From: Hyphomicrobiales bacterium
GTDB lineage: Bacteria; Pseudomonadota; Alphaproteobacteria; Rhizobiales; Xanthobacteraceae
Assembly (NCBI GenBank): GCA_003169835.1
Contig: PNAI01000035.1
Coordinates: forward strand, 1 to 64,000
Reading direction: 5' to 3'
Length of the DNA: 64,000 bases
The position numbers and the translations under genes were made by a program. The notes beneath the pieces were generated by a model. That model saw only the letters and a program-made list of their open reading frames with translations, had not been told where the DNA came from and made no database searches. Every line of letters starts with the position of its first letter. The first letter of the stretch is position 1. Positions 34,780 to 45,791 of this stretch are shown piece after piece.

Positions 34780-35837
34780 CGCCGCTCGGTCCTTCCGCTC
34801 AGGCAGAAATAAGCGAGCCACAGAGCGCCAATGCCGAAACCAATTGCGAACCGCAACGGTGTAGATTGCACGAGCTGGCGGAAGCCGCCTTCCAGAATCG
34901 CGGCGACGAACAGCATGAGAATGCCGCCGACTGCCATCTGGGCGGCGAGACGCCCGTGCATGGCGAGATTCTCGACCCGTGAATAGAGTCCCGGAAACAA
35001 TATTTTTTCCGCAATGACCAGGCCGCCGGCGGCGAACATGATCAGGGCGCTCAATTCGGTGGCGCCGTGGATGGACAGCCAGCCGAGAAATTCGATCGTC
35101 AGGTCGCGATTGTAATGCAAGGCGATGAAGGCACCGAGGGTCAATCCTTGATAGATCGTCAGCATGATGGTGGGAATGCCGACTGCGAGGCCCAGGCCGA
35201 AGGTCATAATACCGATCAGCGAGTTGTGGCTGAACAGCACGTTGGCGAATACGCCGAAAGCTTCGACCGCACCCGGCCAGGGCGCGAAGATTTCCTTGTT
35301 CAAGAGATCCGCCCGCGTGCTTGCCGGCCCGCGCGCCCCGCTGAGTCCCGATGGCACGAACGCCGAGAACCAGGCTTCATCCTGCAATGTGAGCATCAGT
35401 CCGGCCAGCGTGCCGACCAACAAGGCCAGTGCTGCAATGAGAATATGCCAGCGTGCGGTGCGCACCGCGTGTGGTAAGTCGCGACGGAAGAATTCGCGCA
35501 AGCCGGTCAGCGCGCTGACGCGCGGCCCGTATACCGCCAGAAACGCGCGCAACGCGAGATTTTCAAGATAGAGCAACAGGTTTCGATCAAGCGCGATGGT
35601 GCGCGCCACCGAGAGCGACGATAGCGCGGCGCGATAAAGGATGGGCAGGCGCTGCAGTTCGTCGAGAGTGAGCGAGCGCACGCCTTGGCGTTCCACTACG
35701 GCAACCAGGCGTTCAAGCTCAAGCCAGCCTTCTTCGCGGCCTTTGCGGAATTGGCTGCTCTTGAGGACAAGCTCCGGTTTTCCTGCGATCGACGTGTGCG
35801 GAATTGGAAGATCGATTTGGGGCACGCTCGGCGTCAT
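34776..35837 (-). CDS. SpoIIM-type (stage II sporulation protein M family) membrane protein
   Basis: A 353-residue protein with a soluble N-terminal third (PELVLKSSQFRKGREEGWLELERLV) and about five to six hydrophobic segments. The family signature SIHGATELSALIMFAAGGLVIAEK is clear. Such proteins occur in non-sporulating bacteria beside MoxR ATPases and DUF58 proteins, where they are believed to be part of a membrane complex. It overlaps both neighbours by four bases (ATGA). The name reflects fold family only; no sporulation is implied. Confidence 0.86.
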   Translation of the reverse strand: MTPSVPQIDLPIPHTSIAGKPELVLKSSQFRKGREEGWLELERLVAVVERQGVRSLTLDELQRLPILYRAALSSLSVARTIALDRNLLLYLENLALRAFLAVYGPRVSALTGLREFFRRDLPHAVRTARWHILIAALALLVGTLAGLMLTLQDEAWFSAFVPSGLSGARGPASTRADLLNKEIFAPWPGAVEAFGVFANVLFSHNSLIGIMTFGLGLAVGIPTIMLTIYQGLTLGAFIALHYNRDLTIEFLGWLSIHGATELSALIMFAAGGLVIAEKILFPGLYSRVENLAMHGRLAAQMAVGGILMLFVAAILEGGFRQLVQSTPLRFAIGFGIGALWLAYFCLSGRTERR

Positions 35838-37143
35838 ATCAGGCCGCGTTGTTTGATCAGAAGGTAGCGATTGATGAGTGCGACCGGCAAACCGCTGCTG
35901 GGCACGTCAAGGCAATGCACGCCGAGCCGCTCAAGCCGCTCGAATACGATACTGCGTTCGCGCAAGAAATCGTGAGCGATGACGGCCTGCGCCACGTCGG
36001 CGAATTGCGTGGGCGGTGCATCGACCGCATGCCGGAGCACAGAGCCGCGCTGGGTGACAAAAACGACGACATGCTTGCCGACGATCCGTTGCATGCTCTC
36101 GATGAGAAGCTCTGCCGTGACGGTGTCGACGAAATCGGTGAACAGGATGACGAGGGTGCGACGTTTGAGGCGCACATTGAGTTCGGCCAATCCAAGTGTG
36201 AAATTGGTCTCCTGGTGATGGTAGTCGAGTTCGGCGGTGGCGCGCTGGATGCGCCCGAAACTCGACATTCCACGCAAGGGGCCGAGAAATTGCCGCACCA
36301 CCGCGTCGAAGCCATAGGTGCCGACCAGATCGCCGCCTTGCAGCGAGACCCAAGCCAGCACCAAAGCGGAATTGATCGCGTGATCGAGCCGCGTTAATCC
36401 GTCAACCGGCTCGAGCATAAGGTAGCCGGTATCGAATGCCATCACCACGTGGTGATTGCGTTCGGTGCGGAATTCCTTGCATACAAGTTTGTGATGGCGT
36501 GCCGAATGTTTCCAATCGATGTGCCGGCTGTCGAGCCCAGGCACGTATTCGCGGAGCGCATCGAATTCAGTGCCTTCGCCCTTTTGACGCTGAGACTTGA
36601 TACCAAAAATCGATTCTTGCGCGAAAAATTGTAGGGCCGCGCCATGCACGCCATGCACGTTTGGCAGCACGTCTATCGTGCGATCGACGCTGACGCGTTT
36701 GGTGAACTCGACCAGCGACAAAGGGCTGCGCCAGCGGATCCAAATCTGCTCGACTGTTATACGGCCGCGGCGCCGCGGTGCGATAGGCAGCGCGATTTGG
36801 GCATGTTGTCCGGCCGGAACTTCGCCTGAGACAATCTCGGGCGGTTCGATGTCGCCGCGCACGTCCGCAATCAGCTCGAAGCGAATTGGCCGACGATAAC
36901 GCTTGGCACCGATGGTGACCGAGATCGAGCCGCGTTCGCCGATGTAAAGCCGATCCGGGGTGGCGGCCCACATCTCGAGCAGGCGCGGCGAGAAGGCGAG
37001 CAGGGTGTCCATTCCGATGGTGACGAGCACCAACGCGGCGTAGTCGAGCGAGAGCATCCAAAGGCTTGAATCGTAGATCACTACGAGCAGCGAAAGCGGA
37101 ATCCCGCAGACAAATATCAGAACGGCTCTCGCAGTCGGCCGGA

Positions 37144-37147
<4 letters not shown>
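35834..37147 (-). CDS. DUF58 domain-containing protein
   Basis: A 437-residue protein with two N-terminal membrane helices and a C-terminal DUF58/vWA-like domain. The signature [20 protein letters not shown] is present, followed by [14 protein letters not shown], a MIDAS-like DxG segment. DUF58 proteins pair with MoxR ATPases as probable metal-dependent adaptors in maturation or stress complexes. Overlapping stops and starts (ATGA) with the MoxR and SpoIIM genes show co-translation. Confidence 0.88.
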
Positions 37148-38100
<953 letters not shown>

Positions 38101-39300
38101 CGATGATCTCCTGCTTCCACCGGTGTATGTCGCGCGCATAGCGGACGAGCTGTGTGAGATCTCCCCGCCGCGCTTCCGCCAATTCCGAAACTCGTTGTAC
38201 AATGACGCCGCAATCTACGCTGACGCTGCGCGCCGCGCCCACCCGCTGAAGCCAAGCTACCAGTTGCTCGCCTGCAAGAGCGCTCGGCGCATGCAATTGG
38301 CGGGCGACGTCACGAATGGTTTCCTGGACATAGCGTCGAATCATCACTTGCTGATGGCCGGTGAATTCGATGAGTCTTGCCACATTCTCCAATAATCCTT
38401 GCCGTCCGACTTTCAATGATGCGGGCGCCGATTGCGGCGCACCAAACCGAATCAGTGACGCCCAAAGCAGCAGCGCGATGGCGATTGCTGCTTGTGCGGT
38501 CGCGATGACGAACGGGAAACGGAACATCAGCATGAAGGGATTCGACGTCTTTACAGCGTAGCCATGGATGGTTTCGTCGAACACGACGACGCCATTGGTT
38601 CCACGCAGGCGGTTGATCAACGCCGTTGCGAGCGCCGCATTGCCGGCGCGCGCAAGTCCGTGATTGGCAATGACGTCTGGATCGGAGAGGATCCAAACTT
38701 TGCGGTTGCGATCGCTGATCTCGCCTAGCAGCATGCCGTCCGCGCTGCTGATGATCGGCACCAGCCGGTCACCGCGGATAAGTTGGGTCGGCTCGACGAC
38801 GTTGGGCGCAAGTCCGAGTTGATTTGTGGTCCATGTGACCGGCGTGTTTTGCCGTGCCACTTCGCCGAGCGGCGCGACGAGCCTGAGGGTCCATAGCGCA
38901 TCGGTGACGCCTCGTTCTTTCACCTCGCGCAGCCATTCGGATTTTTTTTCGTTTCGCACGCCAGACCATTTCGGCAATACGATCAGAATCGTATCGGCCT
39001 TCAAGAGCGTGCGAATGATCTCTTCATTTCCGGTGCGCGGCTCGGCGATCACCAGCACGCTGCCGCGCGTCAACTGGCCGAGAGAATTGGATTGGCTTTT
39101 AACGACCGGAATGTTTTGCCGCTGGAGCACTGCGGCAATGCCGGCGTGTCCGATGGCGGAGCGGGAATACGTGCTGGGGCCGACGCTCTCGGGATCGCCG
39201 AGCTGGCCGCCGCCCATAAAATAAAGCGAAGCGGCGAAAATGATTACGGCAGCCGCGACCCATCCGACAAGCACGCGCTGGGAAAAGACCGGCTGGCTGG

Positions 39301-39936
39301 TCATGCCGCTTTTCCCTTATGCAGCGAATGCGCAAGCGCGATAAAGCTCGCGCGGCACGCGTCGTAGTCGGTTTGGGTCGCGGGACGCTCGCCAAAATAG
39401 GTCCACTCGACGCGCGTGACGATGTCGTGCAGCGAAGTCCGGCCATCCTGCGGGAGCTTTGTGCTGTAGAGAATTTCACGGCTGGTCAGTGAATCGGCGA
39501 ATTGTTCGTTGAGCCGCTCGCGCATATTCGCCAAGCCCTGCAGCAACAGCGCGTGCATGGCGTCGACGAAGTGCCCGCTGGCGGCGAGTTCGTCCGCGGC
39601 CTCCAACGTCGCCTCCGGTGTGCGGAGCTTTGTCTCGTCTGGATTTGCATCGTCCTTGCTCCAGGCCGCGCCGCGCCCCAAGCCAAAGCCCGGTATCATG
39701 TCGCGAAATGCATAAAGCAGAATCCCAATGGCGATGATGATGATCGCCCAGAGGACTTCCGCCGGCAATTGCAGGCGAAATTGAAACGGTTCCGGCACGC
39801 GCGGAAAATCGGTCTGCAGATCGAGCCGACGGACTGTCTGTTCGGCGAGTTTTTGCACGTCGTCCGCCGCCCGCGCGATCTGCGGCCAAAGCGATGCCGC
39901 GCCGCCAAACAACGTGATCAATATGCGCCGCATCAT
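39301..39936 (-). CDS. DUF4129-containing membrane protein, first gene of the MoxR operon
   Basis: A protein of about 211 residues with a signal or anchor helix at the N-terminus, a second helix near residue 75 (VLWAIIIIAIGILLYAF) and a C-terminal DUF4129-like helical domain (LPQDGRTSLHDIVTRVEWTYFGERPATQTDYDACRASF). The ATG at 39936 has GAGAGG upstream; a TTG at 39948 is the alternative. It is co-translated with the DUF4350 gene through ATGA and heads the six-gene minus-strand operon. Confidence 0.78.
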   Translation of the reverse strand: MMRRILITLFGGAASLWPQIARAADDVQKLAEQTVRRLDLQTDFPRVPEPFQFRLQLPAEVLWAIIIIAIGILLYAFRDMIPGFGLGRGAAWSKDDANPDETKLRTPEATLEAADELAASGHFVDAMHALLLQGLANMRERLNEQFADSLTSREILYSTKLPQDGRTSLHDIVTRVEWTYFGERPATQTDYDACRASFIALAHSLHKGKAA

Positions 39937-40003
39937 TGGGCCTCTCAATGACCGCTCCTCAAGTCACATCATATCGATTCCACATGACCAGAGCACCGAC
40001 CAT

Positions 40004-40693
40004 TCAGGACATGCCGACGAGTGTAGGCAATTCATCCAGAGATTTTATTTCGCGATTGGGCTTTCCGGGCAGCCGTTCTCTGCGCTGGCCGTAGCGATTG
40101 CACCAAACCACCTGCATGCCGAAGGCTGACGCGGCGTATGCATCCCAAGCATTCGACGACTGGAAGGATATGGCGGAAGCGGGGAGTTTAAGTCGGTCGA
40201 GCGCCAATTGATAAACCCGCGGGTGCGGTTTGTAGACACCGGCATCCTCGACCGAGAGAACGGCATCGAACATCCCTTGAAGCTTTGCACCCTTGACCAC
40301 GGCATCGAGCATCTTCGGCGAGCCGTTGGACAGAATTGCGAGCTTCAATCCGGTCTTCTTGAGCCGATCGAGCACGCCAGCTACTTCAGGGAAGGTGTCC
40401 AAAGTCAGGTACAATTGCATGAGACGGTCGCGGAGTTTTTCGTTTGTGATGCCGAGAGTCTCCAACGTGAAATCGAGCGCATCCCCGGTGACTTGCCAAA
40501 AGTCCGCATGCTTGCCTTGGGTCGCGCGCAGCCAAGTGTATTGCAGCTGCTTGTCGCGCCAGAGCGCGGCGAGCTTGTCGATGTTGTCTCCCAGGACGTC
40601 CCGGCAGCCTCTGGCGGCCGACGCAAAGTCAAACAATGTGCCGTAGGCGTCGAATACGCACGCCTTGATGCCAGGTAAGGGAAGGGCGGTCAT
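40004..40693 (-). CDS. Haloacid dehalogenase, type II ((S)-2-haloacid dehalogenase family)
   Basis: A 229-residue HAD-superfamily hydrolase. The nucleophile motif is VFDAYGTLFD (Asp15), with LAILSNGSPKML as motif II and YKPHPRVYQLAL (Lys) as motif III. SFQSSNAWDAYAASAFGM matches the type II dehalogenase SSNxWD loop, so hydrolysis of L-2-haloacids such as chloroacetate or 2-chloropropionate is expected. The ATG at 40693 follows GAGGAA; frames reaching further upstream are extensions. It is a single gene, divergent from the acyl-CoA ligase cluster. Confidence 0.9.
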   Translation of the reverse strand: MTALPLPGIKACVFDAYGTLFDFASAARGCRDVLGDNIDKLAALWRDKQLQYTWLRATQGKHADFWQVTGDALDFTLETLGITNEKLRDRLMQLYLTLDTFPEVAGVLDRLKKTGLKLAILSNGSPKMLDAVVKGAKLQGMFDAVLSVEDAGVYKPHPRVYQLALDRLKLPASAISFQSSNAWDAYAASAFGMQVVWCNRYGQRRERLPGKPNREIKSLDELPTLVGMS

Positions 40694-40898
40694 GATCGTT
40701 TCCTCGCTCAAGGTGGCAACCAATTGAGATAAGCTTGTATTGAAGACTTTAATCGAGCCTTGACCGGACTGGGCGGGTGATTTCTTATCGAATTTAGACC
40801 TGCGGTCGTAGCTGCAGGGGGCGCGGGGGGTGCCGCGTCCAAGCAGACGCCTAAGAAAGCGCCTAAGAAAACGCGCGTTGAATACGGGAGGAAGTGCC

Positions 40899-42875
40899 GT
40901 GGCGAATGAAGTCACCGCGCCTGCGGATACGTTTCCCAGGCTCCTGGTCCGCAACGCACGGCAGTTTGCCGATCGGCCGGCGATTCGGCACAAGGACCTT
41001 GGCATCTGGCAGACGTTGACCTGGGCGCAGGTGTTCGAGGACGTGCGGGCCTACGCGGTGGGGCTCAACCGGCTGGGCGTCAAACGCGGCGACACGATCG
41101 CTATTGTCGGAGCCAATCGGCCAAAACTTTATATGTCGGTGATGGCGGCGCAGGTGCTCGGCGCCGTGCCGGTGCCGGTCTATGCCGACGCGGTGGCCGA
41201 CGAGCTTGCCCATGTACTGGTGCATGCCGAGGTGCGGTTTGCCGCGGTCGAAGACCAGGAGCAGGTCGACAAAATCCTCTCGGTCGCGGAGCGCCTGCCG
41301 AAACTTGAGCAGATGTTCTACGACGAAAAAAAGGGCCTGCGCGATTACGATCACGGCAAGCTGCATCCGATCGACGAGTTGATTGCGCAGGGCCGCGCTG
41401 TGCTGGCGCAGGATGCTTCCGTGAGCAAGTGGCTCGATGGCGAGATTGCGGCCGGCAAGGGCTTGGACACGTCCATCATTCTCTACACCTCCGGTACCAC
41501 CGGCCCTTCGAAGGGCGTCGTGCTGACGGCCAAGGGCTGCATCGACGCTGCGACCGACACGGTCGCCTTCGATCATCTCGATTCGCACGACGAAGCGCTC
41601 GCGTATCTGCCGCTGGCGTGGGTCGGCGATCACTATCTCAATTATGCGCAAGGTCTGGCCGCGGGATTTTGCATGGCGTGTCCGGAAAATGCCGAGACGG
41701 CGATGCAAGATCTCAAGGAAATCGGGCCGACGTTCTATTTCGCGCCGCCACGCGTGTTCGAGCAGATGCTGACCCGCGTGATGATCCGGATGGGGGATGC
41801 CGGTTTTCCCAAGCGGCAGCTGTTTCATTATTTCATTGGAGTTGCGCGCCGCTATGGCGAAACCATTCTCAACCATCAGCCGACGCCGCTTGTGGGCCGC
41901 CTTCTCTATGCTGTCGGCAAGGTGCTGATCTATGGTCCGCTCATGAATGTGCTCGGCCTCTCGCGGGTGCGCGTGGCCTATACCGCGGGTGAGGCGATCG
42001 GGCCCGATCTGTTCGCGTTCTACCGTTCGCTCGGGATGAACTTGAAGCAGCTCTACGGTCAGACTGAAGCTTTCCTTTATGTCACTGCGCAGCCGGACGG
42101 GCAGATTTATGCCGACACTGTCGGTCCTGCGGCTCCCAACGTCGATATCCGCATTGCCGAAAGCGGCGAAGTGCAGTTCAAATCGCCCGGGATGTTCGTC
42201 GGCTATTTCAAGGACGAGGCCAAAACCAAGGAGGCGATGACTGCCGACGGCTACGTGAAGACCGGCGACGCCGGGTTTTTCGATGACAAGACCGGGCACC
42301 TGAAGATCATCGACCGCGCAAAGGATGTCGGCCGTCTCAATGACGGCACGCTTTTTCCACCGAAATACATCGAGAACAAATTGAAATTCTATCCCAACAT
42401 CCGCGAGGCGGTGGCTTACGGCGACAAACGCGATTTCGTGACGGTGTTGATCAACATCGATCTCACGGCGGTCGGCAGCTGGGCGGAGCGAAAGAACGTG
42501 GTCTATGGCTCCTATCAGGAGCTCGCCGGACATGCGCTGGTCTACGATATGATTGCGCGGCACGTCGAAGAGATGAATCGTGCGCTGAGCGAAGATAAAG
42601 TAACGGCGGGTGCGCAAATCAAGCGCTTCCTCATTCTGCATAAGGAGCTCGACGCGGACGACGGAGAACTTACGCGCACGCAGAAGGTTCGCCGTGGATT
42701 TGTCGCCGAACGCTACGCGCCGCTGGTCAAGGCGCTGTACGATGGCTCGCGCGAGGCCGATATTTCGACGGAAGTGACATTCGAGGATGGGCGCAAGGGC
42801 ATCATGTCCGCGCGCGTCGAGATCAGAGATGTGAAGACCGTTCCCGTCGCAACGGCCCTGGAGAAGGTAGCATGA
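40899..42875 (+). CDS. AMP-binding acyl-CoA ligase of the transporter cluster
   Basis: A 658-residue adenylate-forming enzyme of the long-chain acyl-CoA synthetase type: IILYTSGTTGPSKGVVLT (phosphate loop), LYGQTEAFLYVT (A5), DGYVKTGDAGFFDDKTGHLKIIDRAKD (A7-A8) and a C-terminal LTRTQKVRRGFVAERYAPL. The start is the GTG at 40899 after GGGAGG; an ATG-initiated extension from 40830 is Arg-rich and not supported. It overlaps livG by four bases (ATGA), so it heads the transporter operon and probably activates the imported acid. Substrate unknown. Confidence 0.88.
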   Translation: MANEVTAPADTFPRLLVRNARQFADRPAIRHKDLGIWQTLTWAQVFEDVRAYAVGLNRLGVKRGDTIAIVGANRPKLYMSVMAAQVLGAVPVPVYADAVADELAHVLVHAEVRFAAVEDQEQVDKILSVAERLPKLEQMFYDEKKGLRDYDHGKLHPIDELIAQGRAVLAQDASVSKWLDGEIAAGKGLDTSIILYTSGTTGPSKGVVLTAKGCIDAATDTVAFDHLDSHDEALAYLPLAWVGDHYLNYAQGLAAGFCMACPENAETAMQDLKEIGPTFYFAPPRVFEQMLTRVMIRMGDAGFPKRQLFHYFIGVARRYGETILNHQPTPLVGRLLYAVGKVLIYGPLMNVLGLSRVRVAYTAGEAIGPDLFAFYRSLGMNLKQLYGQTEAFLYVTAQPDGQIYADTVGPAAPNVDIRIAESGEVQFKSPGMFVGYFKDEAKTKEAMTADGYVKTGDAGFFDDKTGHLKIIDRAKDVGRLNDGTLFPPKYIENKLKFYPNIREAVAYGDKRDFVTVLINIDLTAVGSWAERKNVVYGSYQELAGHALVYDMIARHVEEMNRALSEDKVTAGAQIKRFLILHKELDADDGELTRTQKVRRGFVAERYAPLVKALYDGSREADISTEVTFEDGRKGIMSARVEIRDVKTVPVATALEKVA

Positions 42876-43672
42876 GGGCGCCGGCGGGGAGCACCGTTGC
42901 CGCTGGCGAGGTGTTGTTGTCGGTGGAAAATGTGTCGCTCTCGTTCGGCGGCGTCAAAGCGATCCAGGACGTATCCTTCGATATCCGCAAGAGCGAAGTG
43001 CGCGCCATCATCGGCCCCAATGGCGCTGGCAAGACCTCGATGCTCAACGTCGTCAACGGCTTTTATCAGCCGCAGCATGGCCGCATCACGTTCAAGGGCA
43101 CGACACGCACCAATATGCGTCCCTACGATGCAGCCCATGGCGGGATCGCCCGCACCTTCCAGAATGTCGCGTTGTTCCGCGGCATGAGTGCGCTCGACAA
43201 CATCATGGCCGGCCGCACGCTGAAGATGCACCGAAATTTCTTTTGGCAAATTCTACGCATTGGACCGGCGCTTGCGGAAGAGGATGAACACCGTCATCGG
43301 GTCGAGGAAATCATCGACTTCCTCGAAATTCAGGCGATCCGCAAGGTTCCGGTCGGGCGTTTGCCTTATGGCCTGCAGAAACGGGTTGAACTTGGCCGGG
43401 CGCTCGCCATGGAGCCGGATCTGCTGCTGCTAGATGAGCCGATGGCCGGCATGAATCTCGAAGAGAAGGAGGACATGTCGCGTTTCATTGTCGATGTGAA
43501 CGAACAATACGGTACGACCATCGCGCTGATCGAGCACGACATGGGCGTGGTGATGGATTTGTCCGATCGTGTCGTGGTGCTCGATCATGGCGCCAAAATC
43601 GCCGACGCCACGCCTGACGACGTCAAGCGCGACCAGAACGTGATCGATGCTTATCTCGGCGTGGCACATTGA
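42872..43672 (+). CDS. livG: Liv-type ABC transporter ATPase (LivG), second cluster
   Basis: A 266-residue ATPase with Walker A GPNGAGKTSMLN near residue 50, ARTFQNVALFRGMSALDNIM, signature LPYGLQKRVELGRAL and Walker B LLLLDEPMAGM, then IEHDM. It has the LivG insertion after the Q-loop. Coupled to the ligase by ATGA; livH follows after six bases. The cargo of this cluster is unknown; the flanking ligases suggest a carboxylic acid. Confidence 0.93.
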   Translation: MRAPAGSTVAAGEVLLSVENVSLSFGGVKAIQDVSFDIRKSEVRAIIGPNGAGKTSMLNVVNGFYQPQHGRITFKGTTRTNMRPYDAAHGGIARTFQNVALFRGMSALDNIMAGRTLKMHRNFFWQILRIGPALAEEDEHRHRVEEIIDFLEIQAIRKVPVGRLPYGLQKRVELGRALAMEPDLLLLDEPMAGMNLEEKEDMSRFIVDVNEQYGTTIALIEHDMGVVMDLSDRVVVLDHGAKIADATPDDVKRDQNVIDAYLGVAH

Positions 43673-43678
43673 GGAAAC

Positions 43679-44599
43679 ATGCTCGGTCCAATTCTTGAGA
43701 CGTTGATCGGCGGTCTGTTGACGGGCGTGCTCTATGCGCTCGTCGCGCTCGGTTTCGTGCTGATCTTCAAGGCGTCGGGCGTATTCAATTTTGCACAAGG
43801 CGCGATGGTGCTTTTCGCCGCACTTTCAGTTGCGCGGCTTTCGGAAAAATTTCCGCTGCCGATCGCCATCGTGCTGGCAATCGGCGTCATGATCGTGCTC
43901 GCCTATGCCATCGAATTCCTGGTGCTGCGCCGGCTGGTAAACCAGGAAGGCATCGTCCTGTTCATGTCGACGCTGGGGGTGGCTTATTTTCTCGAAGGAT
44001 TTGGGCAGACGCTCTGGGGCAGCGATATTTATAAAATCGATCTCGGTATTTCGAAGAACCCGATATTTCTTTTTGAATCGGTGTTTCCGGGCGGGATTCT
44101 GATTGATCCTGAGGAAGTTGCGGCCGCCGTCATCTGCGCCATTCTCGTTACCGTGCTTGCCGTGTTCTTTCAGGTGACGCGTGTCGGCCGCGCGTTGCGC
44201 GCGGTCGCCGACGATCACCAGGCTGCGCAGTCGGTCGGTATTCCGCTCAATTACATCTGGCTGGTCGTGTGGGCGACTTCTGGCATTGTCGCGATTGCCG
44301 CCGGCATGATCTGGGGCTCCAAGCTCGGCGTGCAGTTTTCGATCTCGCTGGTGGCGCTCAAGGCGCTGCCGGTGCTGATCCTCGGTGGCCTTACTTCGAT
44401 ACCGGGCGCGATCGTTGGCGGATTGATCATTGGCGCGGGCGAAAAGCTGGCCGAGATCCTCCTTGGACCTCTGCTGATCCGCTGGTTTGATCTTGCCGGC
44501 GGCGGAATCGAGAACTGGTTTGCTTATGTGCTGGCGCTCTTGTTTTTGCTGGTGCGGCCGCAAGGGCTGTTTGGCGAACGCATCATCGAGCGGATTTGA
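43679..44599 (+). CDS. livH: Liv-type ABC transporter permease (LivH), second cluster
   Basis: A 306-residue polytopic permease with the N-terminal pattern LLTGVLYALVALGFVLIFKASGVFNFAQGA, a central TRVGRALRAVADDHQAAQSVGI coupling loop and LGGLTSIPGAIVGGLIIG near the end. GAGGAAAC precedes the ATG. It pairs with the LivM-type permease 13 bases downstream. Confidence 0.93.
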   Translation: MLGPILETLIGGLLTGVLYALVALGFVLIFKASGVFNFAQGAMVLFAALSVARLSEKFPLPIAIVLAIGVMIVLAYAIEFLVLRRLVNQEGIVLFMSTLGVAYFLEGFGQTLWGSDIYKIDLGISKNPIFLFESVFPGGILIDPEEVAAAVICAILVTVLAVFFQVTRVGRALRAVADDHQAAQSVGIPLNYIWLVVWATSGIVAIAAGMIWGSKLGVQFSISLVALKALPVLILGGLTSIPGAIVGGLIIGAGEKLAEILLGPLLIRWFDLAGGGIENWFAYVLALLFLLVRPQGLFGERIIERI

Positions 44600-44611
44600 G
44601 GAGAGCTAGAA

Positions 44612-45676
44612 GTGTTTTACCGGGAAGCCGGCCAGTTCAAGACCACCTACGGGTCCGACGAGGCGATTTTTCCGATCGTCCAGGATCGCTGGTTTGTTAT
44701 TGCCGCCATTGCATTTGCAGTCCTGGTCGTACCGCTGTTCGCTGGTCAGTATCTTTATACCGAGGTCTTGATTCCGGTTCTCATTCTCTCGCTCGCCGCG
44801 ATCGGGCTGAACATCCTCACTGGTTATTGCGGACAGCTTTCGCTGGGCACTGGCGGCTTCATGGCGGTCGGTGCGTATGCCGCCTACAATCTCGCGCTGC
44901 GCGTGCCGGAGGTAAATCTGATCCTGGTATTTCTGTTCGGCGGACTGATGTCGATGCTGGTCGGCATCTTGTTTGGCGTACCGTCGTTGCGGATCAAAGG
45001 ATTTTATCTTGCCGTTGCGACGCTCGCTTCGCAGTTTTTTCTCGAATGGGCGTTTGCGCGCATCAAATGGTTCACCAATTATGCTCCTTCCGGTTCGGTT
45101 GCGGTTGGGCCGATCGAGCTATTCGGAATTCCCATCAACTCGCCGGAACGGAAATATCTTTTCGTGTTCATTCTCGTTGCTGTGCTGGCGCTCACGGCCA
45201 AGAACCTGGTGCGCAGCCGCGTCGGGCGCATGTGGATGGCGATGCGAGATATGGACATCGCTGCTGAGATCATCGGCATCCGGCCTCTGCACGCCAAGCT
45301 CTCGGCCTTCGCGGTGTCGTCATTCTACGTCGGCGTGGCTGGCGCGTTGTGGGGCTTTTTTCGGCTTGGCTCCTGGGAGCCGTTGGCGTTCGACGTCAAC
45401 CGATCGTTCCAGATTCTATTCATGGTCATCATCGGCGGCTTGAGTTCGATTCTCGGGTCATTTCTCGGCGCGGCATTTATCGTGTTGGTGCCGATCTTTC
45501 TCAACCAGCTCCCGGGCTGGCTTGGGGTGGGTCTTTCTACCGCAACGATTTCCCACCTGGAGTTCATGATTTTCGGGGCCATGATCGTATTCTTCCTGAT
45601 TGTCGAGCCGCGCGGCCTGGCCCGCCTATGGGCAATTGCCAAGGAAAAGCTCCGATTGTGGCCGTTCCCGTATTGA
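44612..45676 (+). CDS. livM: Liv-type ABC transporter permease (LivM), second cluster
   Basis: A 354-residue permease with LSLAAIGLNILTGYCGQLSLG, a coupling loop around RSRVGRMWMAMRDMDIAAEIIGI, and GGLSSILGSFLGAAFIVLVP before the last helices. The GTG start is preceded by GAGGAG. It has a longer N-terminus (about 45 residues before the first helix) than the LivM of the first cluster. The binding-protein gene follows after 115 bases. Confidence 0.92.
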   Translation: MFYREAGQFKTTYGSDEAIFPIVQDRWFVIAAIAFAVLVVPLFAGQYLYTEVLIPVLILSLAAIGLNILTGYCGQLSLGTGGFMAVGAYAAYNLALRVPEVNLILVFLFGGLMSMLVGILFGVPSLRIKGFYLAVATLASQFFLEWAFARIKWFTNYAPSGSVAVGPIELFGIPINSPERKYLFVFILVAVLALTAKNLVRSRVGRMWMAMRDMDIAAEIIGIRPLHAKLSAFAVSSFYVGVAGALWGFFRLGSWEPLAFDVNRSFQILFMVIIGGLSSILGSFLGAAFIVLVPIFLNQLPGWLGVGLSTATISHLEFMIFGAMIVFFLIVEPRGLARLWAIAKEKLRLWPFPY

Positions 45677-45791
45677 GGGTGAATCAAAACGGGAGCACAA
45701 TGCGTGCAAGGACTGGGCGCGGGACCTGCGACCCAGAACAAAAGAACCGCCGGTGAGGCTTCACAACGCTGGCGCGTCTAGGGAGATTGCA

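Noticed and set aside
40800-40907. Lys-rich frame (KQTPKKAPKKTRVEYG) running into the acyl-CoA ligase start
   Set aside because: It has an upstream stop and no ATG, GTG or TTG start before its end, so it is not a gene as it stands; it could be a decayed tail but I cannot support it.
40863-42641. 592-codon minus-strand ORF opposite the acyl-CoA ligase
   Set aside because: It is fully antisense to a gene with clear motifs; its translation is His/Arg-rich without a domain, as expected from GC-rich codon shadowing.
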